The notes under the pieces were generated by a model. The model did not search any database. It had not been told where the DNA came from and worked only from the letters and a program-made list of their open reading frames with translations. DNA of 64,000 nt from Gonocerus acuteangulatus (taxonomy: Eukaryota > Arthropoda > Insecta > Hemiptera > Coreidae). Below are positions 1 through 12,528 of the stretch, in pieces. The position numbers and the translations under genes are program-made. Each line of letters begins with the position of its first letter. The stretch's first letter is position 1. The stretch spans positions 60,947,749 to 61,011,748 of the forward strand of contig OX328124.1 in NCBI GenBank assembly GCA_946811695.1, written 5' to 3'.

Positions 1-310
1 AGCTTTAATTCTCTACAAAAAAGGTTCTGATATAATTTTTGATGGGGCGATGTCAATCGGAGAAATAATAACTTGACACTTCGAAATTGTTACTTTTGTT
101 CTTTTCATTAATTAATGAGTATTTTAGTAAAAAAAAGTAAGAAAATGCGAAACAGTGTTGTTATTGTGTTTCCAAGGGCGATCGTTGTGACAGAGGATCT
201 CCGCTTAGGATACTGTCAGTTTCCTGTTGCGGCGCCTTAAATCTTCTTTCTCTTTGAAATTTTATATTTTTCACGAAAGTTCAAAACATAATACACACAC
301 ACACACACAC
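1..310. repeat. family A fragment at the window edge
   Basis: CTCTACAAAAAAGGTTCTGA and GATGTCAATCGGAGAAATAA match 51529-51590. The part from about 150 to 285 matches 21390-21485 (TTAGGATACTGT.AGTTTCCTGTTG). It ends in (AC)n at 292-311. Confidence 0.7.
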
Positions 311-1150
311 ATATGTATATTAGGTTTTATAATAAAAACCTATGGGTTATTTAAGTAGATTTTTCAACATTTCTCCTGAATAGTCGACGTCATAAGTGTG
401 TTTCCTACCTATAGGAAGTGAAGTAACAGGCTAAAGCCATAGGTACACCCATTTGATAACCACGTATTTTGTTTGTTTTTTTTTTTCTTTCGTGGATCGG
501 CTTCTGAGACCATTAGCACTTCTTGTCTTGAATTTTTATTTTTTTAACGAAAAATTGTATTTTTTACATCTAAGCATAAGAATTCTCCAACAACCAAGTC
601 TATTACTTCTTCCAAGTCTATTCTCTTCAGACGTAGAATGTCGACCGAACTTGGGCACCAATGAGAAAAATGCCCATCATAGAGGGGAAATGACTTCTCT
701 AGAATGAATCATTAGAAGCTGTCAGCAGAGATAAACTCAGGAGTCATGAGTACTAAGGAAGTTCCATTTGAATAAAAGGAGACTGCTACAGGAGATGTGA
801 GTTGATCTCCGACTAGCTGATAAGGGGATCAGCTGGACCACACGCAGCTTGATATGGAGAGCACCGTCACGAGGTCGGCCTTAAAACAGCCGTCGGTGTC
901 GCCATTGTTTATTTTTTATGACGGGATTTCATTCTTTTTGTCGCTCACTAACTAATTAGCTTGTCTGCTAGTGAAAAATCAAGCGGTGATAAGGTGATAA
1001 TTTGGTACACTATCCACATTGCCAAAAATGTCCTTACAAATGCAGCTCCTGCGTGGCGGCCGTTTTTAGGTCATTCATAGAAGCAATTAACACTTCTTTT
1101 ACATATATATAATATAGTATATCGAAAGGGCTAGTTTAATATAATTCCTT

Positions 1151-1694
1151 CATCGAGGGAGTGATGGGTTGCTAATAACAGATCTGTTATTTTTTAACAG
1201 TTAATCGCAATTAGTGTTAGTAGGTTACTACTAACGACTAGAAATAACAGATACTGTTGTTATCAGTTTAGGATAGCAGTTAGCAGCTAGCTCTGTCGAT
1301 TCTCATTCTCTGTGCCGACAACCTGGTCCTCTGACCTGCTAACCTGCTAATTCAATCTTTACCCTCGTCGGCGTCTCTAAACTGCAAATAATAAAGAACT
1401 TACTCACGATAACTGTTGAATGTTAGCGATAACAAAATTAATAAAGCACAAATACTCAAACTTCATTATAATAATATAATAAACATTTAAAATGAATACG
1501 ATGAACGATGATTAATCATATGACTTAGAAGAGAATACCTAATGTAGTACATTTGTACGTTTAATAATTTTACAAAAATAGAGTAGGTACGTTCGAAACT
1601 TCACAAATTAAAACAGGAAAAATATGTTAAGAACATTAAACCGATCAAAACTTTACCTACTACAGAAAACAAAGGATCATAAACCTTAGGTTTC

Positions 1695-1754
<60 letters not shown>

Positions 1755-2046
1755 GGATCTTCGCGAATTACAAATTATAAAAAAATCACACGTTATTTTC
1801 ATTTTGTTTGATGAATGTGGTGCTCGTATAACCTAAGGAATTTATGTATATAAATAAATTTAGGAAATCAGAATGTAGTAACCAGCATTTTCTGCGCCGT
1901 AGTACTTCCTAACATTCTACGAAATTGTTCGATAAGACTTAGCAGTTAGCAGTTGTATCTGTTATTTCTAAGTGCTAATCATTATAAGCATTAGCAGTTT
2001 GAAGAGTTAAAAGAAATTAGCGCTATTGCCCATTACTCCGTCGAGC
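1151..2046. mobile_element. MITE-like element with inverted ends
   Basis: TCGAGGGAGTGATGGGTTGC (1153) matches, inverted, GCCCATTACTCCGTCGA (2028-2044). Subterminal AACAGATACTGTTGTTATC and AGCAGTTAGCAGTTGTATCT are also mirrored. A 51-base A run (1701-1751) lies in the middle. No coding. Confidence 0.55.
1701..1751. repeat. poly-A run, 51 bases
   Basis: Homopolymer inside the 1151-2046 element; no SINE or LINE head recognised before it. Confidence 0.95.
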
Positions 2047-2436
2047 ACAGAGTAAACGATTTTAAAAAAATATTTCGTCTTGTAAAAACGGTATATTTCA
2101 AAAAGATATAGATTTATTTAGAGTTTCTGGTCGCGCACAGACACTAATATATTTGTTAGTTTACAACAGATCGGTATGTAGATTGCCCACTTAAATTCAG
2201 TAATGGTACACTAGACTGTCCTAGTTATTACAGTAATCGTCTCCTATGACTCAGATAGTAAAAGATCGTGTGTGTTCGTAGGAGGACAAAGAGCCCATTC
2301 TCTTTGATTCCATTTTAATGATCCGAGAACAGAAACTCTTCAATGAACCGACTCCCACATTAAATCAAAGGCACAATTTGCGGGATTTGAGTCCCTCATT
2401 CGTTTATTTTTCTTTCTTCTCGTCTATAAGATTTGC

Positions 2437-2438
<2 letters not shown>

Positions 2439-2494
<56 letters not shown>
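2439..2494. repeat. (TA)n microsatellite
   Basis: Uninterrupted TA run of about 55 bases; frames through it encode IYIYIY and are artefacts. Confidence 0.97.
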
Positions 2495-2502
<8 letters not shown>

Positions 2503-2799
2503 TACAGTCAAATATATAAATTAATATGTAATAATTGAGGTAATAATATCATCCATGAAATAATAGAGACATGAACCATACAATTTTATTTTAAAAAAAT
2601 GAAATTTCCTCCTCAAATTAAATAATATCAAATTTACAAGCACATAATCTGAAGATTATAATGTATATATAAAAAAATAATGCAAAATCATACAGACAAT
2701 TGGATTGAGAATGGTTTATAGCCGAAACGTTTCCACAACAAAAATGTAATATAAAATACAAAACTATTGAATACTTAATAAGCTGTTACCAACTACCTA

Positions 2800-2800
<1 letters not shown>

Positions 2801-2844
<44 letters not shown>
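2801..2844. repeat. (TA)n microsatellite
   Basis: TA run of 44 bases. Confidence 0.97.
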
Positions 2845-2847
<3 letters not shown>

Positions 2848-3082
2848 CACAAGATCTCATTTAAGCATAAGATTGCCGCAACAGGGTTGTTAGTTTATGC
2901 CGCATTCATAAGAAATGTGCTTAAAATAACCTATATAAATAAATAAAAATATTTATATATTTGTTTGTTATTTATAAAAAAAATATTTATATTTGTATTA
3001 ATTTAATTTTTTTCTATGTTTATCTGTATTTCTAATTAATTATCATGGTAACTATTTTATTTAACAGTTTATTTTGAATTCT

Positions 3083-3461
3083 GTGCCCCGGAAGTAAAGG
3101 ACACCATGTCTATTTTTTTAATAAATTGACTTAACAACATATTCTTTATGTAGATTTTTCGATCCATATAATGGTATAGGGCTCTATGTCCTGTTCCTAT
3201 AAATAACGAAGATAAGACGTGAAAAATAAAATCATGCCCGTTTTCATTAGAGATAAAAGACACCATATGGAGGAGTTGGTTTTGTTTGACTATGATCAAT
3301 ACTTCCAATTACCTATCAATGCCAATAACAATGTGAAAAAAATTCTATAAACTGTTTCTATAAGTAAAGTAGAAACAAATTGTAATAGTTCACAGTTATG
3401 GAAAATTGGCTCTACCGAAAAATTACAAAAATTTGACATAGTGTCCTTTGCCCCCGAGGTA
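3083..3461. mobile_element. small inverted-end element (379 bp)
   Basis: GTAAAGGACACCATGTC near 3094 mirrors GACATAGTGTCCTTTGCCCC at 3434. A third GACACCAT lies at 3260. No convincing coding frame. Confidence 0.5.
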
Positions 3462-3778
3462 GAGAATTAGTTAAAATGTCACGAAGGAAAGAAATAATTT
3501 GATAAATAATTTTATCTATCTTTTAGTGCTGTGGACAAGTGTATTTTCAAATAATGTAATTAATAAATAATAAGATCTATCTATAACCCAAGTGGCATCT
3601 ATAAATCAAGTGGTGATAATCCCGAACGCAATATCTTCCTCTCTACTTGGAAAGAAACATAAAACACTGAAAATCTCATAAAATAACACCAATATTGACA
3701 GTTCTTTCTATTAATTCAAGGAATGGTTGGGATTACGTTAAGAGAAAACATCAGATTATCAGAAAAATCTATATTTCG

Positions 3779-3813
3779 GACGTTTCGGCATGCTCTTTGG
3801 CAGCTTTCATCAG
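3779..3813 (-). ncRNA. hammerhead-like core
   Basis: Minus strand: CTGATGA, AAGCTGCCAAAGAGCATGCC, GAAAC, GTC. Stem II could form by (A)GC/GC(C) and TGC/GCA pairs with one bulge. Stem I is weak (G-C, T-G, T-A). Core bases match the consensus. Confidence 0.45.
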
Positions 3814-3984
3814 CAATGAATGCCTAGGGGATATAAGAAGACGACGATAACGTTTTGATGACCATGGAAAAGTTTATTATCGTTGACCATATATCGTGGC
3901 CTTCCTCCATCATCTAGTCATTTATTGCTGACAAAGGCTTACGGATTTGATAATTATCATTTGCAATTGTGTATATTTATTTAG

Positions 3985-4007
3985 CTGAAGAAGGCTGCCG
4001 AAACGTC
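3985..4007 (+). ncRNA. shortened hammerhead-like core
   Basis: CTGAAGA, AGGCTGCC, GAAACGTC. The core is consistent with CUGANGA...GAAA...GUC, but stem II has shrunk to two or three pairs, apparently by deletion between GCC repeats. Confidence 0.4.
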
Positions 4008-4298
4008 CGAAAAATAGTATTTCGGAAAATGTGACGGGTTTTCTTAACCGAATCCCAATTACTCCTTGACTCTTACCACCTGAACAGCTAATTATCTTCA
4101 GATCATTATGAATTTGTTTTTATTGTAAAGCTTTGTAATAATATCTTTAATACGTGCCATTAAATGCATGTTTCATTTATTTAACACGAACAAAACATGC
4201 ATATTGTTATATTTAAAGTAAATAGGTTTATAATAAAATATAATTCTAGGTATTAAAAATACAGAATTGACTTTTAATTAACAACAATAATAATAATA

Positions 4299-4383
4299 CG
4301 GCGCTAATGGCCGAGATTTGTGTCGATGCGCCGTAAAAAAAAAAATAAAAAAAAAATAAAAAAAAAATAATAATAATAATAAA
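4299..4383 (+). mobile_element. SINE 3' tail fragment
   Basis: GGCGCTAATGGCCGAGATTT then GTCGATGCGCCGTAAAAA, followed by A-rich AAATAAA repeats. This is only the shared 3' module, with no head. Confidence 0.7.
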
Positions 4384-4811
4384 GCTTATCTAATCCCTGT
4401 AGATAAGGGTTGAACTGACTTATCTCATGGCGTGAGGGACGTATTGAGCGAGTTTTCACAGCTCTAAAACCTAACAGCGTTAACAAGACTAATTATTGCT
4501 CTCTCTCCCTTTTTAATTAAAAACAGCAACTGCCCTTCTGAGTAGAGAACAATTAAGAAATTCCTATCTTTTACTTGTCTTCCCTTCCGACTAGTTAACG
4601 CTGATTAAATTAACCCCCTGGGAATATATATCTTCCGGCATCATTTTATAAAAGAACATGGAGGAATTAAAACAACTGCTGACTCTCCTACCATATTTTT
4701 ATGAAGCAATTGAATACTAACTTGGAATAGTTAGCAACCTAAAAAGCTATTATGTCCAAAAAAAAAATATTTTTTTCTGAAGTAGATGATCTTATTTTAA
4801 GGTTTTTATAG

Positions 4812-5481
4812 GACTCTAGCCGTGCTTCGTCACGGCAGAAAAGTAGTTATTCTATTGGGTTAAATAATGTATCAGCAAAATTAACGCTACTGCATAACGT
4901 AGAAATAACCTGTTATTTATAGGTTAGCAGTAAGAGCAGTTTAACCAGTACATGTTAAAATTCGTTGTCAATAATAAATATACGTTAAAATTTAAAACTT
5001 TATATTTCCAAGATGTCATTTGGAAACACCCATTATATTTGCGAGCATTACCAAGAAGTGTTCTGAATGAGGATGCTGATGGGTGAGGAGGCTGAGCAAG
5101 GGTTCGGGATATTATTACATCAGATGCACCATCACCAGGTACAGCGTAAACTCTATGAGGGACAAAATCACAGTTTATTTCTAGTAATTCAAGGACTGCT
5201 AACTTAGTTGAAATGAACGGCAAATAAAAACGCTAACAGCTGGCCTGTTATCGTCCTAGCAACGCTTGCTGCCTTGGGTTGCCTGCTCTCGAACCTAATA
5301 AAAATTCAGACCCCTCTAAAAATACTTAAAAATTTGAATATCTAAAAATCCTTTCTTAGCGAGTGTTTACGACCTAAAGGGAGTCTCCTTGCAAAATTTC
5401 AAATCTTTCTGTCAACTGGTTTGAGCTGGGCAATGATTGGTCAGTGAGTGAGTGAGTGGTATTTGACAAATATTTAGTAGA
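4812..5481 (+). mobile_element. Helitron-like 'CCGTGCTTC...GAGTGAGTGAGT' element (copy 1)
   Basis: Starts CTAGCCGTGCTTCGTCACGG with TTAACGCTACTGCATAACGT soon after, and ends with GTGAGTGAGTGAGTGGTATT and GACAAATATTTAGTAGA. The same start and end occur at 30948-32294. Repeats of this build in arthropods are usually short non-autonomous elements; Helitron is my best guess. Internal TAGCAACGCTTGCTGCCTTG is shared with the other copy. Confidence 0.55.
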
Positions 5482-5551
5482 TTTTTACCGATTAAATCAA
5501 AATTTCGGGCGGGGCTGCAGCCCCCGCAGCCCCTCCTTATATACGCCCATG
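5482..5551. mobile_element. 'TGGGCGTATA' MITE, one end only
   Basis: GATTAAATCAAAATTTCGGG and CTTATATACGCCCATG. It abuts the end of the Helitron-like copy at 5481. Confidence 0.7.
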
Positions 5552-7749
5552 ATATGAGTTTAGTATGTGTATTGCATGAATCTAAAACTTAGACTTGCTT
5601 AACTCGCAATTGATTGCTTTGCTGCTGATAATAAATTAGTTAATCATTTTGTCCACCTTAAGAACATTTTTTCTTAGCCTATAAATAATAATTTATAGTA
5701 AATAATGATTGGTGTTGAAAAGTCCCAACCTACATGAAGAAATTATAAATTTATTGATTTTAATGACAGTAATTAAGGTTACGTGTGAGGACAGCCATTA
5801 AGATCTATTTGGATTGGGAGCAAGTTGAGGCATTTACCTTTTTTTTTTTTTTTTTTGTATTCCTTAGGGTTTCTATTGAATAATTCAGTGTGAGGATTTA
5901 CATGGCTAATGGCTAGGAGGCAACGAAAATTAGAATTATGTTCATTGAAATATTCCTTAATATTCATATCTTGATAGTAGAAGCCGCTTCTAAAGGATAT
6001 CTATCCATCTGCCTATTCATTTTGAATCATTTCTTCTCCTTTTTTCCTTCGCCGCATCCGTTTTAATATGAGTTCCGTGTGGGCGAGCGGTATCGTGTCT
6101 TCCGTGCTGCTCGCCAGTTGAGGGGTTCGTGCATCGCTTGAGGATGGGTCCCTTGCCAGGCATCAGCTGTTCTGAAGATAACTGCCAATCAGAAGATATC
6201 TTCAGTACTTAGGATCTTACTTGGAGTAGTGCTTTACAACTAAGTGCATATCTCGACTTCACTGCAGTCACCAACAAACGCTATTTATGTATCAAGCTAA
6301 CAATCTAACCTATAAGGTAGTTCAAAGAAAGAGCTAATAATTTTCCAACCAATCATGTAAATATTTTAGCATTCAGCGGATCACATCATCGTTGAATACG
6401 GTCGAATGAAAGGAACGTGAAATGAGGAGAGAACAATTTACTTATGATCAAATATATTTCAAAAGGTATTTTCAAACGAGCTGCTACCTCGTAATTTTGA
6501 AATAATGCTGCCTGCTTCATGTTGTCACGTTTGCGAGACATCCTAATCCATTGTGAGCACTATAGAACTAATTAGCAAACCTCTAAATATTCTCAATCCA
6601 ATATTCTCTTGTTGCTTCTTATTCCTCAAAAATTAAACTGAAAAATTCAGTTTTATATTAAACAAATTTCAATATATGCCAAAGTTGCAGTTTTTCCTTT
6701 AACACTAAACTGGCTGCGTCGTCGGACTTTATGAGCTAGTTTCCTTCTATATGAAGAGAGAAGACATATTTTTTTTACACATTCTGCAATGTTATATGAA
6801 CTTCCATTCACCCATTTTTTTGGACATACGAATGGACTTTGTAAATTAGGTCAAAAACAAGAATCCGATGAAACTACAAGAACTAGCATCTAGGTAGAGC
6901 AGGACTACTAAAAAAAATAAAAATGGACACTTTTTTGTAACGTTTTGTTCAAGTTTAGTCATCGCTAAAGCATATTTATGGCAATATTAAACAATGTGTT
7001 TCCTCAATAGTGTTCTTTCATTTCTTTAATACTTTCAGACATACTAAGAGTCTCCGAGAGGGGGGGGGGTTAAGGAGGACAATTGTTCAGGGACCCGTGG
7101 TCTCGGGGCCCGGCGTCATTTTTTTACTCTCATTATAATTTGAAATAACAATGTTTTACACCTATCATTTTCCACTCCGTTCAATTACAAATGTTAATTT
7201 TATTTTTCAAGAAAATGTCAGTTTTAAATAATTCCATTAAAAACTTTTGGTAATGTTAGTGGAGGGGGTGTAAGGCCGTGAAGTTGTTTGGACAGGGGCC
7301 CGTAATTTAAACAATATAAACCAATAAAATATATATTTCTGCATTCAATATCCATCTATGGTCAGTGAAATGGTGCCGGAACAATAAAATGAAAAGTAAA
7401 TGATCCAATTCAACTATATCCGTTAAGTTTGAGCTAATGGTACCACCTGAGTGCGTCCTGGTGAGATGGGCCAGCAGGGATAATGACGGGGTTCCTGTCG
7501 TAGTATTAACGAAATACCACAGCATCTCCATTCATATGCTGGCCACTTTAGGTTCATTCATGACTATCTATCTATGATAAATACTCAACACGTAGAGAGC
7601 AATTTTTTTTTTTTTTTTTTTTTAGTATCTACACGAGTATTTTCTTACTTAACCGAGCACTAAGTATACAACAGTATACACATTATTTTACTAAACGCTT
7701 TATTTATTAATTGTATCAATTTAGTTCTGAATGTTTTAGAAACTACTAT
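5552..7749. other. no gene seen
   Basis: AT-rich sequence with T runs (5840, 7602). A GC-richer patch at 7060-7110 (GGGACCCGTGGTCTCGGGGC) and GGACAGGGGCCCG at 7291 look transposon-like, but nothing is named. Short frames lack motifs. Confidence 0.4.
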
Positions 7750-7895
7750 TAGAAGCTACTCTGCTATTCTATGTAGATTCTAGACCACATATCTATTTAT
7801 GATAGAACTTATGTCATTCATCTCAGGCGGTTTTACAATAGAAATCATAATCAGTTATGTGGTCAATAATCTACAAAGAGTAGCTTCATAATAAG
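7750..7895. repeat. short foldback repeat
   Basis: AGAAGCTACTCTGCTATTCT... TAGACCACATA mirrors TATGTGGTCAATAATCTACA... AGAGTAGCTTC with about 40-base arms. Confidence 0.55.
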
Positions 7896-8170
7896 CATTG
7901 TCTTGGCTTTTCTAGGTGAAAGTGTCCCTTTTCTATATGGTCCTCTTTCTTAGGACCCGAACAAAACTACCGTTACTGCCATAAAGCTGGAGATGTTGGA
8001 GCATCCACCATTTCTAAAATGACGGGTCTGACGTCTGATAATATTAAACTTGTGTAATTCCAACTTCTGTGCATTGACGACTCAGTATCCCTTTTATTGC
8101 AGATTTTCGAGTGGGTGTTCAAAATTTTCACGAAATATCAACAAGAAAAAAATGTTTATTTCTAGTCAAC

Positions 8171-8240
8171 GCTTTCCAAATGACACTAAGAACGGAACCG
8201 CGCTAAGATGACGCAGTTCCTGCCAGTCGGACTTTTTATT
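8171..8240 (+). repeat. 'GGAACCGCGCTAAGATGA' repeat block (copy 1)
   Basis: CTTTCCAAATGACACTAAGA, GGAACCGCGCTAAGATGA and AGTTCCTGCCAGTCGGAC recur at 21517-21560, 38190-38263 and 52535-52618. It shares GGAACCGCGCT with the dispersed hairpin. Confidence 0.7.
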
Positions 8241-9539
8241 TTTATTTACAGATGCGCCCTGGTCTAAAGTTTGATTTGTTTAGCCTTAGACATTGTGAAG
8301 CGATAATCATGTCTGTCTCCTTCATATGCCCAGTAATCCTGGAATTACGAAAGGGAGGTGTCATGTTGTAAACACGGGTACAGGATATTTGTAAACAAAA
8401 CTGAGTTAGGGCCAGGGTCGCGGTTGTGTACAGCTATTTATAGAATACATTTGTTTATCCATCGATGCATCGATGAATGAATAACCAAAAAGGAATGTAT
8501 CAGTAACAGAAACATTACTGTTATAAAACAACATAACATATATCCGATACTAAATATATTTTTAATGAAGGAGAAAAGGGAAAGAATATTTTACACATTA
8601 CTGTTTCAGTAATTTTGTTTCACCGGATAATATTAAGTGAAACCTCGCTAAATTGTTAAAATTTTAGATCTCAGAGTTAAGAGAATCTCTTATGCTTTTT
8701 AATAGCCATTATGGAACAGCGATATTACTAAAACTCTCGAGCAGGTCACAGTGTCTTAGTCTGAGATTTCTTTTGTTCTGTCAATATAATACACACAAGA
8801 AGGAAGAGAAGCCTTCTTGGGTTTATTTGAGTGGAAAGCGATCTAGAGAAATAGACGGGTCTCTTTTTTCATCTGAAGAAGTATCTGAGATATTCGGAAG
8901 AAACCCTTCCCCCCTTCTTAATGAGTTAATAGCTCTGTGATTTGCAGATCACATGCCGGCGGCCCAAACCTCTCCACTTTTCTTATTCCCTTCTTCATTT
9001 CTTGCCTGCAGAAAAAGCCACTTTGACAGCTGATTCCAAGACTCCATCTCTAATGGGTTTATCCTTTATTATGATTAACTACTAATTGCCGCCTGCCCTC
9101 TCTATAAGCCGGCGAAAGAAGACTTCATAAAAACCTCAAAAAACAGGCCTAAGTAGGTTAATTATATTTTTTCCAGCCTTAAATAAACTGGGCTCCAAGA
9201 AGAATCTTAATCAGTGAACATCTGACAATTACATCTGAACTAATTGAAAGTAAAATTATTTTCAACGTATTTCGTGTGTAGAAAGAAAAACTTAAATGAA
9301 AAAGATTCTCCCAAACGAGAAACAATCCCTGAAAAATCTTTATGTGAGGGAATATTTTGGAACTATGTTAGGACGGTTAACATAAATATTGCAAAAAATG
9401 GATATTGCTTACTAAGGCCTGTCGGTCCAAAGGAGTGTCCAGCCATTCCTCAATCATTTTGTTGTTCTTTTATATAGTTTTTATTGCCCCTCTTTACGAT
9501 CTTTTAAGTTTATACACGTTTTTAATTGTATATATTTAT

Positions 9540-9585
9540 TTTTTAGCTGAAAAAGGCTGCCAAAGAGCATATATTTTTTGGAATA
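9540..9585 (+). mobile_element. decayed copy of the hammerhead-bearing repeat
   Basis: TTAGCTGAAAAAGGCTGCCA and AAGAGCATAT match the core region near 3800, but CUGANGA and GAAAC are mutated. Confidence 0.45.
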
Positions 9586-10021
9586 TTTGGCTGTTACTTA
9601 TTTATCCTGAATGTGTAGTACCTAAGGACTAATAATTCCAGGCTTTGAATATACATTAGACCACAGAAAAAATAGCTTAATATAAATTGTACATAAAAAG
9701 AAAGAAAAACAAATAGTTAATCTTATTATTTTTCTTTTAGCAGTTTAAAAGGAACAGGTATAATAACTGGTGGTAATGAATATTTTTACTGTTCTCATAA
9801 TGAAAACCACACGGTTGTATTCTCCAATCTCCATATACAAACTATCCATTCTAGGCACACATTTCTCTCAGGACAGGAATGTAGGAGAGGAAAAGGTGGG
9901 CTCCTGTAATTTACTGGGCACAATAACACGATTTAATACTAAGTGGAAAACGACTGGGGCAAACAATGGGAGAACAATAAAAAAGAATAAAATGAAAAAA
10001 ACTCCGAGGGAGTGAGGACTC

Positions 10022-10022
<1 letters not shown>

Positions 10023-10054
<32 letters not shown>

Positions 10055-10055
10055 C
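10023..10055. repeat. (GT)n(GA)n microsatellite
   Basis: TGTGTGTGTGTGTGTG then AGAGAGAGAGAGAGAG. Confidence 0.95.
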
Positions 10056-10726
10056 GAGTATAAGGTGATAGTTGTCACATCTTGTCCCGAGCCTACCTTA
10101 GTTTTGGGCCACACACGTGACGGTACAGTCACAGGCGGAAGGAAACGGACCTCGCATTTATCCATATATCACGCCCTAAATTATTTGTTTGTAGTTGTTT
10201 CTTATCAATTAAATATTTAACATAAAATTTTAGGTGAGTCTAAGAAATCGAACTCTTAATTTATTTTTACATTTTTTTTTTTTTTTTTTAAATCCATGAA
10301 CAATTAAATGTATGAACAATTAAATAAACTTTACAATACTAGGTTATTCTCCGTAATAAAGTGTAACAAAGTGATGAGTCTATCTTTGTTTCCTACCAAG
10401 AAGTACCGATAGTCTGTATCTTGAAGCGATTTCTGCCTGGCTGAGGAGTATTTTCTGTGTTGAAAAAATCGAACTCTTTAAATATGTAATATTCAGTGAG
10501 AGAACATAATTGTATGTGCTTTTCTTATATTCTTCTGTTTTTACAATTGATGGGAGTAGATTTATGAAAAAACGCTCATGCTATAACTCCCAATAATCTT
10601 GAAAGAATTGGGTGTTATTTATATATTCATTTAATTCCGACGTTGGTGATTATCGGCATACCTTGTGTAGGTACATATAAATAACAAACATATTTTGAAA
10701 ATTCTTTTAATCGAATATATAGCCTT

Positions 10727-10728
<2 letters not shown>

Positions 10729-10769
<41 letters not shown>
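10729..10769. repeat. poly-T run, 41 bases
   Basis: Homopolymer, possibly the tail of a minus-strand retroposon; no head recognised. Confidence 0.9.
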
Positions 10770-10771
<2 letters not shown>

Positions 10772-11317
10772 ATTGATTGGAACAATCATATCGTCGTGAA
10801 ATAAGAGGGACTTTTATATGAATACTGGAAAACAGAGTTTAGCGAGGTCACATGAAAATTTCATATGGCTCGTGCTTTCTAAATTTTACGACAAGTGTGA
10901 CGCAAAATTGTAACGGATTTGACTGCATCGCTCACGAAATCGACCGGAAGTTGAATTGGGAAGGAGAGTATGGTGGAACATTGCTGAGTATTACTGATGC
11001 TAACGAGTAGTGTAAATTAATGGGTTATAAAAAATGAATAACTGTTTTTAGTTTATTTCCCAAAAGAAATTTTCATCATCAAAATGATTTCTCTTTAGAG
11101 GGAAATCAGTCAAAGTCTTTTTTCCATCTATCTGTGAGGTGCCACCGTTTGTAAACATCCATGATGAAATAGTACACTGGTATCCCAAATTTCAAGACAA
11201 ACTTTACTGAACGTCACATACCACAACATATAGCTTTCAAACAATAAATAACCTTCAAATTGAATAAACTATACCTAGCTGCGAATTCTTAAATCCTGAT
11301 AGCATTGATTTATTTTT

Positions 11318-11660
11318 TATATACTGGGTGGCCTAAATAAGCGGCCCACAAGATAAATAACTTCTAAACGGTTGGAGATATAAAATGTTTTTAACCAGCA
11401 ATGTTTTTGTTCTCATCAAGATCTATACAAAAAGAAATAAAAAAATAACCCTTCCAAGGCCTCAAATAGACCTTTGAAGGGAAGGGTTCCCTCTTTACCC
11501 ATATGTTGCATTGTTTTTTTTCAAATTTACTAAAAAAACAAGCAAGAACTGTGCAAACGGAATGTCGATACATCAATTAGTTCTCTGTAAAATACGTTTT
11601 GATTTGCCATGTATTTCTCATCTGAATTTCCAAATAAAGGCACTTCGGCTTCGGAGGGGT
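11318..11660 (-). mobile_element. transposon end fragment
   Basis: The minus strand ends TTAGGCCACCCAGTATATAA, typical of the end of Tc1/mariner-type arthropod elements. A 61-codon frame (11391-11576) lies inside but has no recognisable motif. Confidence 0.35.
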
Positions 11661-11778
11661 AAGCCAGATTAGGAGATTGTGCTCAGCATTAAAAAAAAAC
11701 CATTCCCTTTAGTCTAAACTAAATAAGATAATAAATAAAAATAGGCAGAAGACGTGCCTAACTTTCTGGTCACAAATA

Positions 11779-12528
11779 ATCCCCAAAAAAGCATAAATGT
11801 GAAATAGAGGCCAAGTTCCTGCCCCCACAAAGAAACACTCCCTTCCTCAAAAATATCCCCTCCTAAAACCCCCCAAAAACGCCTTACCATTCTACACTCC
11901 AAAAAAGTAGTATGAGTTGGTGTATTAATTCAACCAAAAATATTTGCCAATACAAGAGATGATACAAGAAAGAAATGTCCAAGTTCATTACTTGGAAGAC
12001 CTCATAGTTACTTACTAAGAACAGTAAAGAGACTTCAACTGACCTTTAAAAACAACAATAAAAATACTTATATCCAGTTACTAACATATCACTTTCCTCA
12101 ACCAGGTATTTTCTTAAACTTGGCAATGTTTAGTTTTTCTCTAAAGATAATTTCGGCACAAAAAAAAAAAAAAAAAAACATTGCCAAGTTTAAGAATATA
12201 CCTGGTTGAGGAAAGTGATATTTTAGTATCTGGATATAAGTATTTTTATTGTTGTTTTTAAAGGTCAGTTGAAGTGCCTTTACTGTTCTTAGTAAGTAAC
12301 TATGAGGTCTTCCAAGTAATGAACTTGGACATTTCTTTCTTGTATCATCTCTTGTATTGGCAAATATTTTTGGTTGAATTAATACACCAGCTCATACTAC
12401 TTTTTTGGAGTGTAGGATGGTAAGGTGTTTTTGGGGGGTTTTAGGAGGGGATATTTTTGAGGAAGGGAGTGTTTCTTTGAGGGGGCAGGAACTTGGCCTC
12501 TATTTCACATTTATGTTTTTTTGGGGAT
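11779..12528. repeat. long inverted repeat, about 350-bp arms, 44-base spacer
   Basis: Left arm 11779-12131 (starting ATCCCCAAAAAAGCATAAAT) is the near-exact inverse of 12176-12528. The spacer (12132-12175) contains an A run. A transcript would fold into a very long hairpin. Short reading frames in the arms are non-coding mirrors. Confidence 0.9.

Larger units (their letters stand above)
3722..4065. mobile_element. inverted-repeat element with two hammerhead-like cores
   Basis: The left end GTTGGGATTACGTTAAGA (from 3727) and right end TCTTAACCGAATCCCAATTA (near 4033) are inverted copies. Just inside each lies a core: minus strand 3779-3813 (CTGATGA...GCCGAAACGTC) and plus strand 3985-4007 (CTGAAGAAGGCTGCCGAAAC). 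This looks like two Penelope-type terminal repeats in inverse orientation. Confidence 0.6.
8241..11317. other. no gene seen
   Basis: Frames of 75-84 codons (8692, 9244, 9405, 9770, 9911) have no domains and AT-driven composition. The patch 9061-9160 (GCCGCCTGCCCTCTCTATAAG) could be conserved non-coding DNA, but nothing shows it. Confidence 0.4.

Noticed and set aside
2700..2740. Hammerhead-like core near AGCCGAAACGTTTCC
   Set aside because: No CUGANGA upstream (TTGAGAA instead) and no GUC triplet; only a vague family resemblance.
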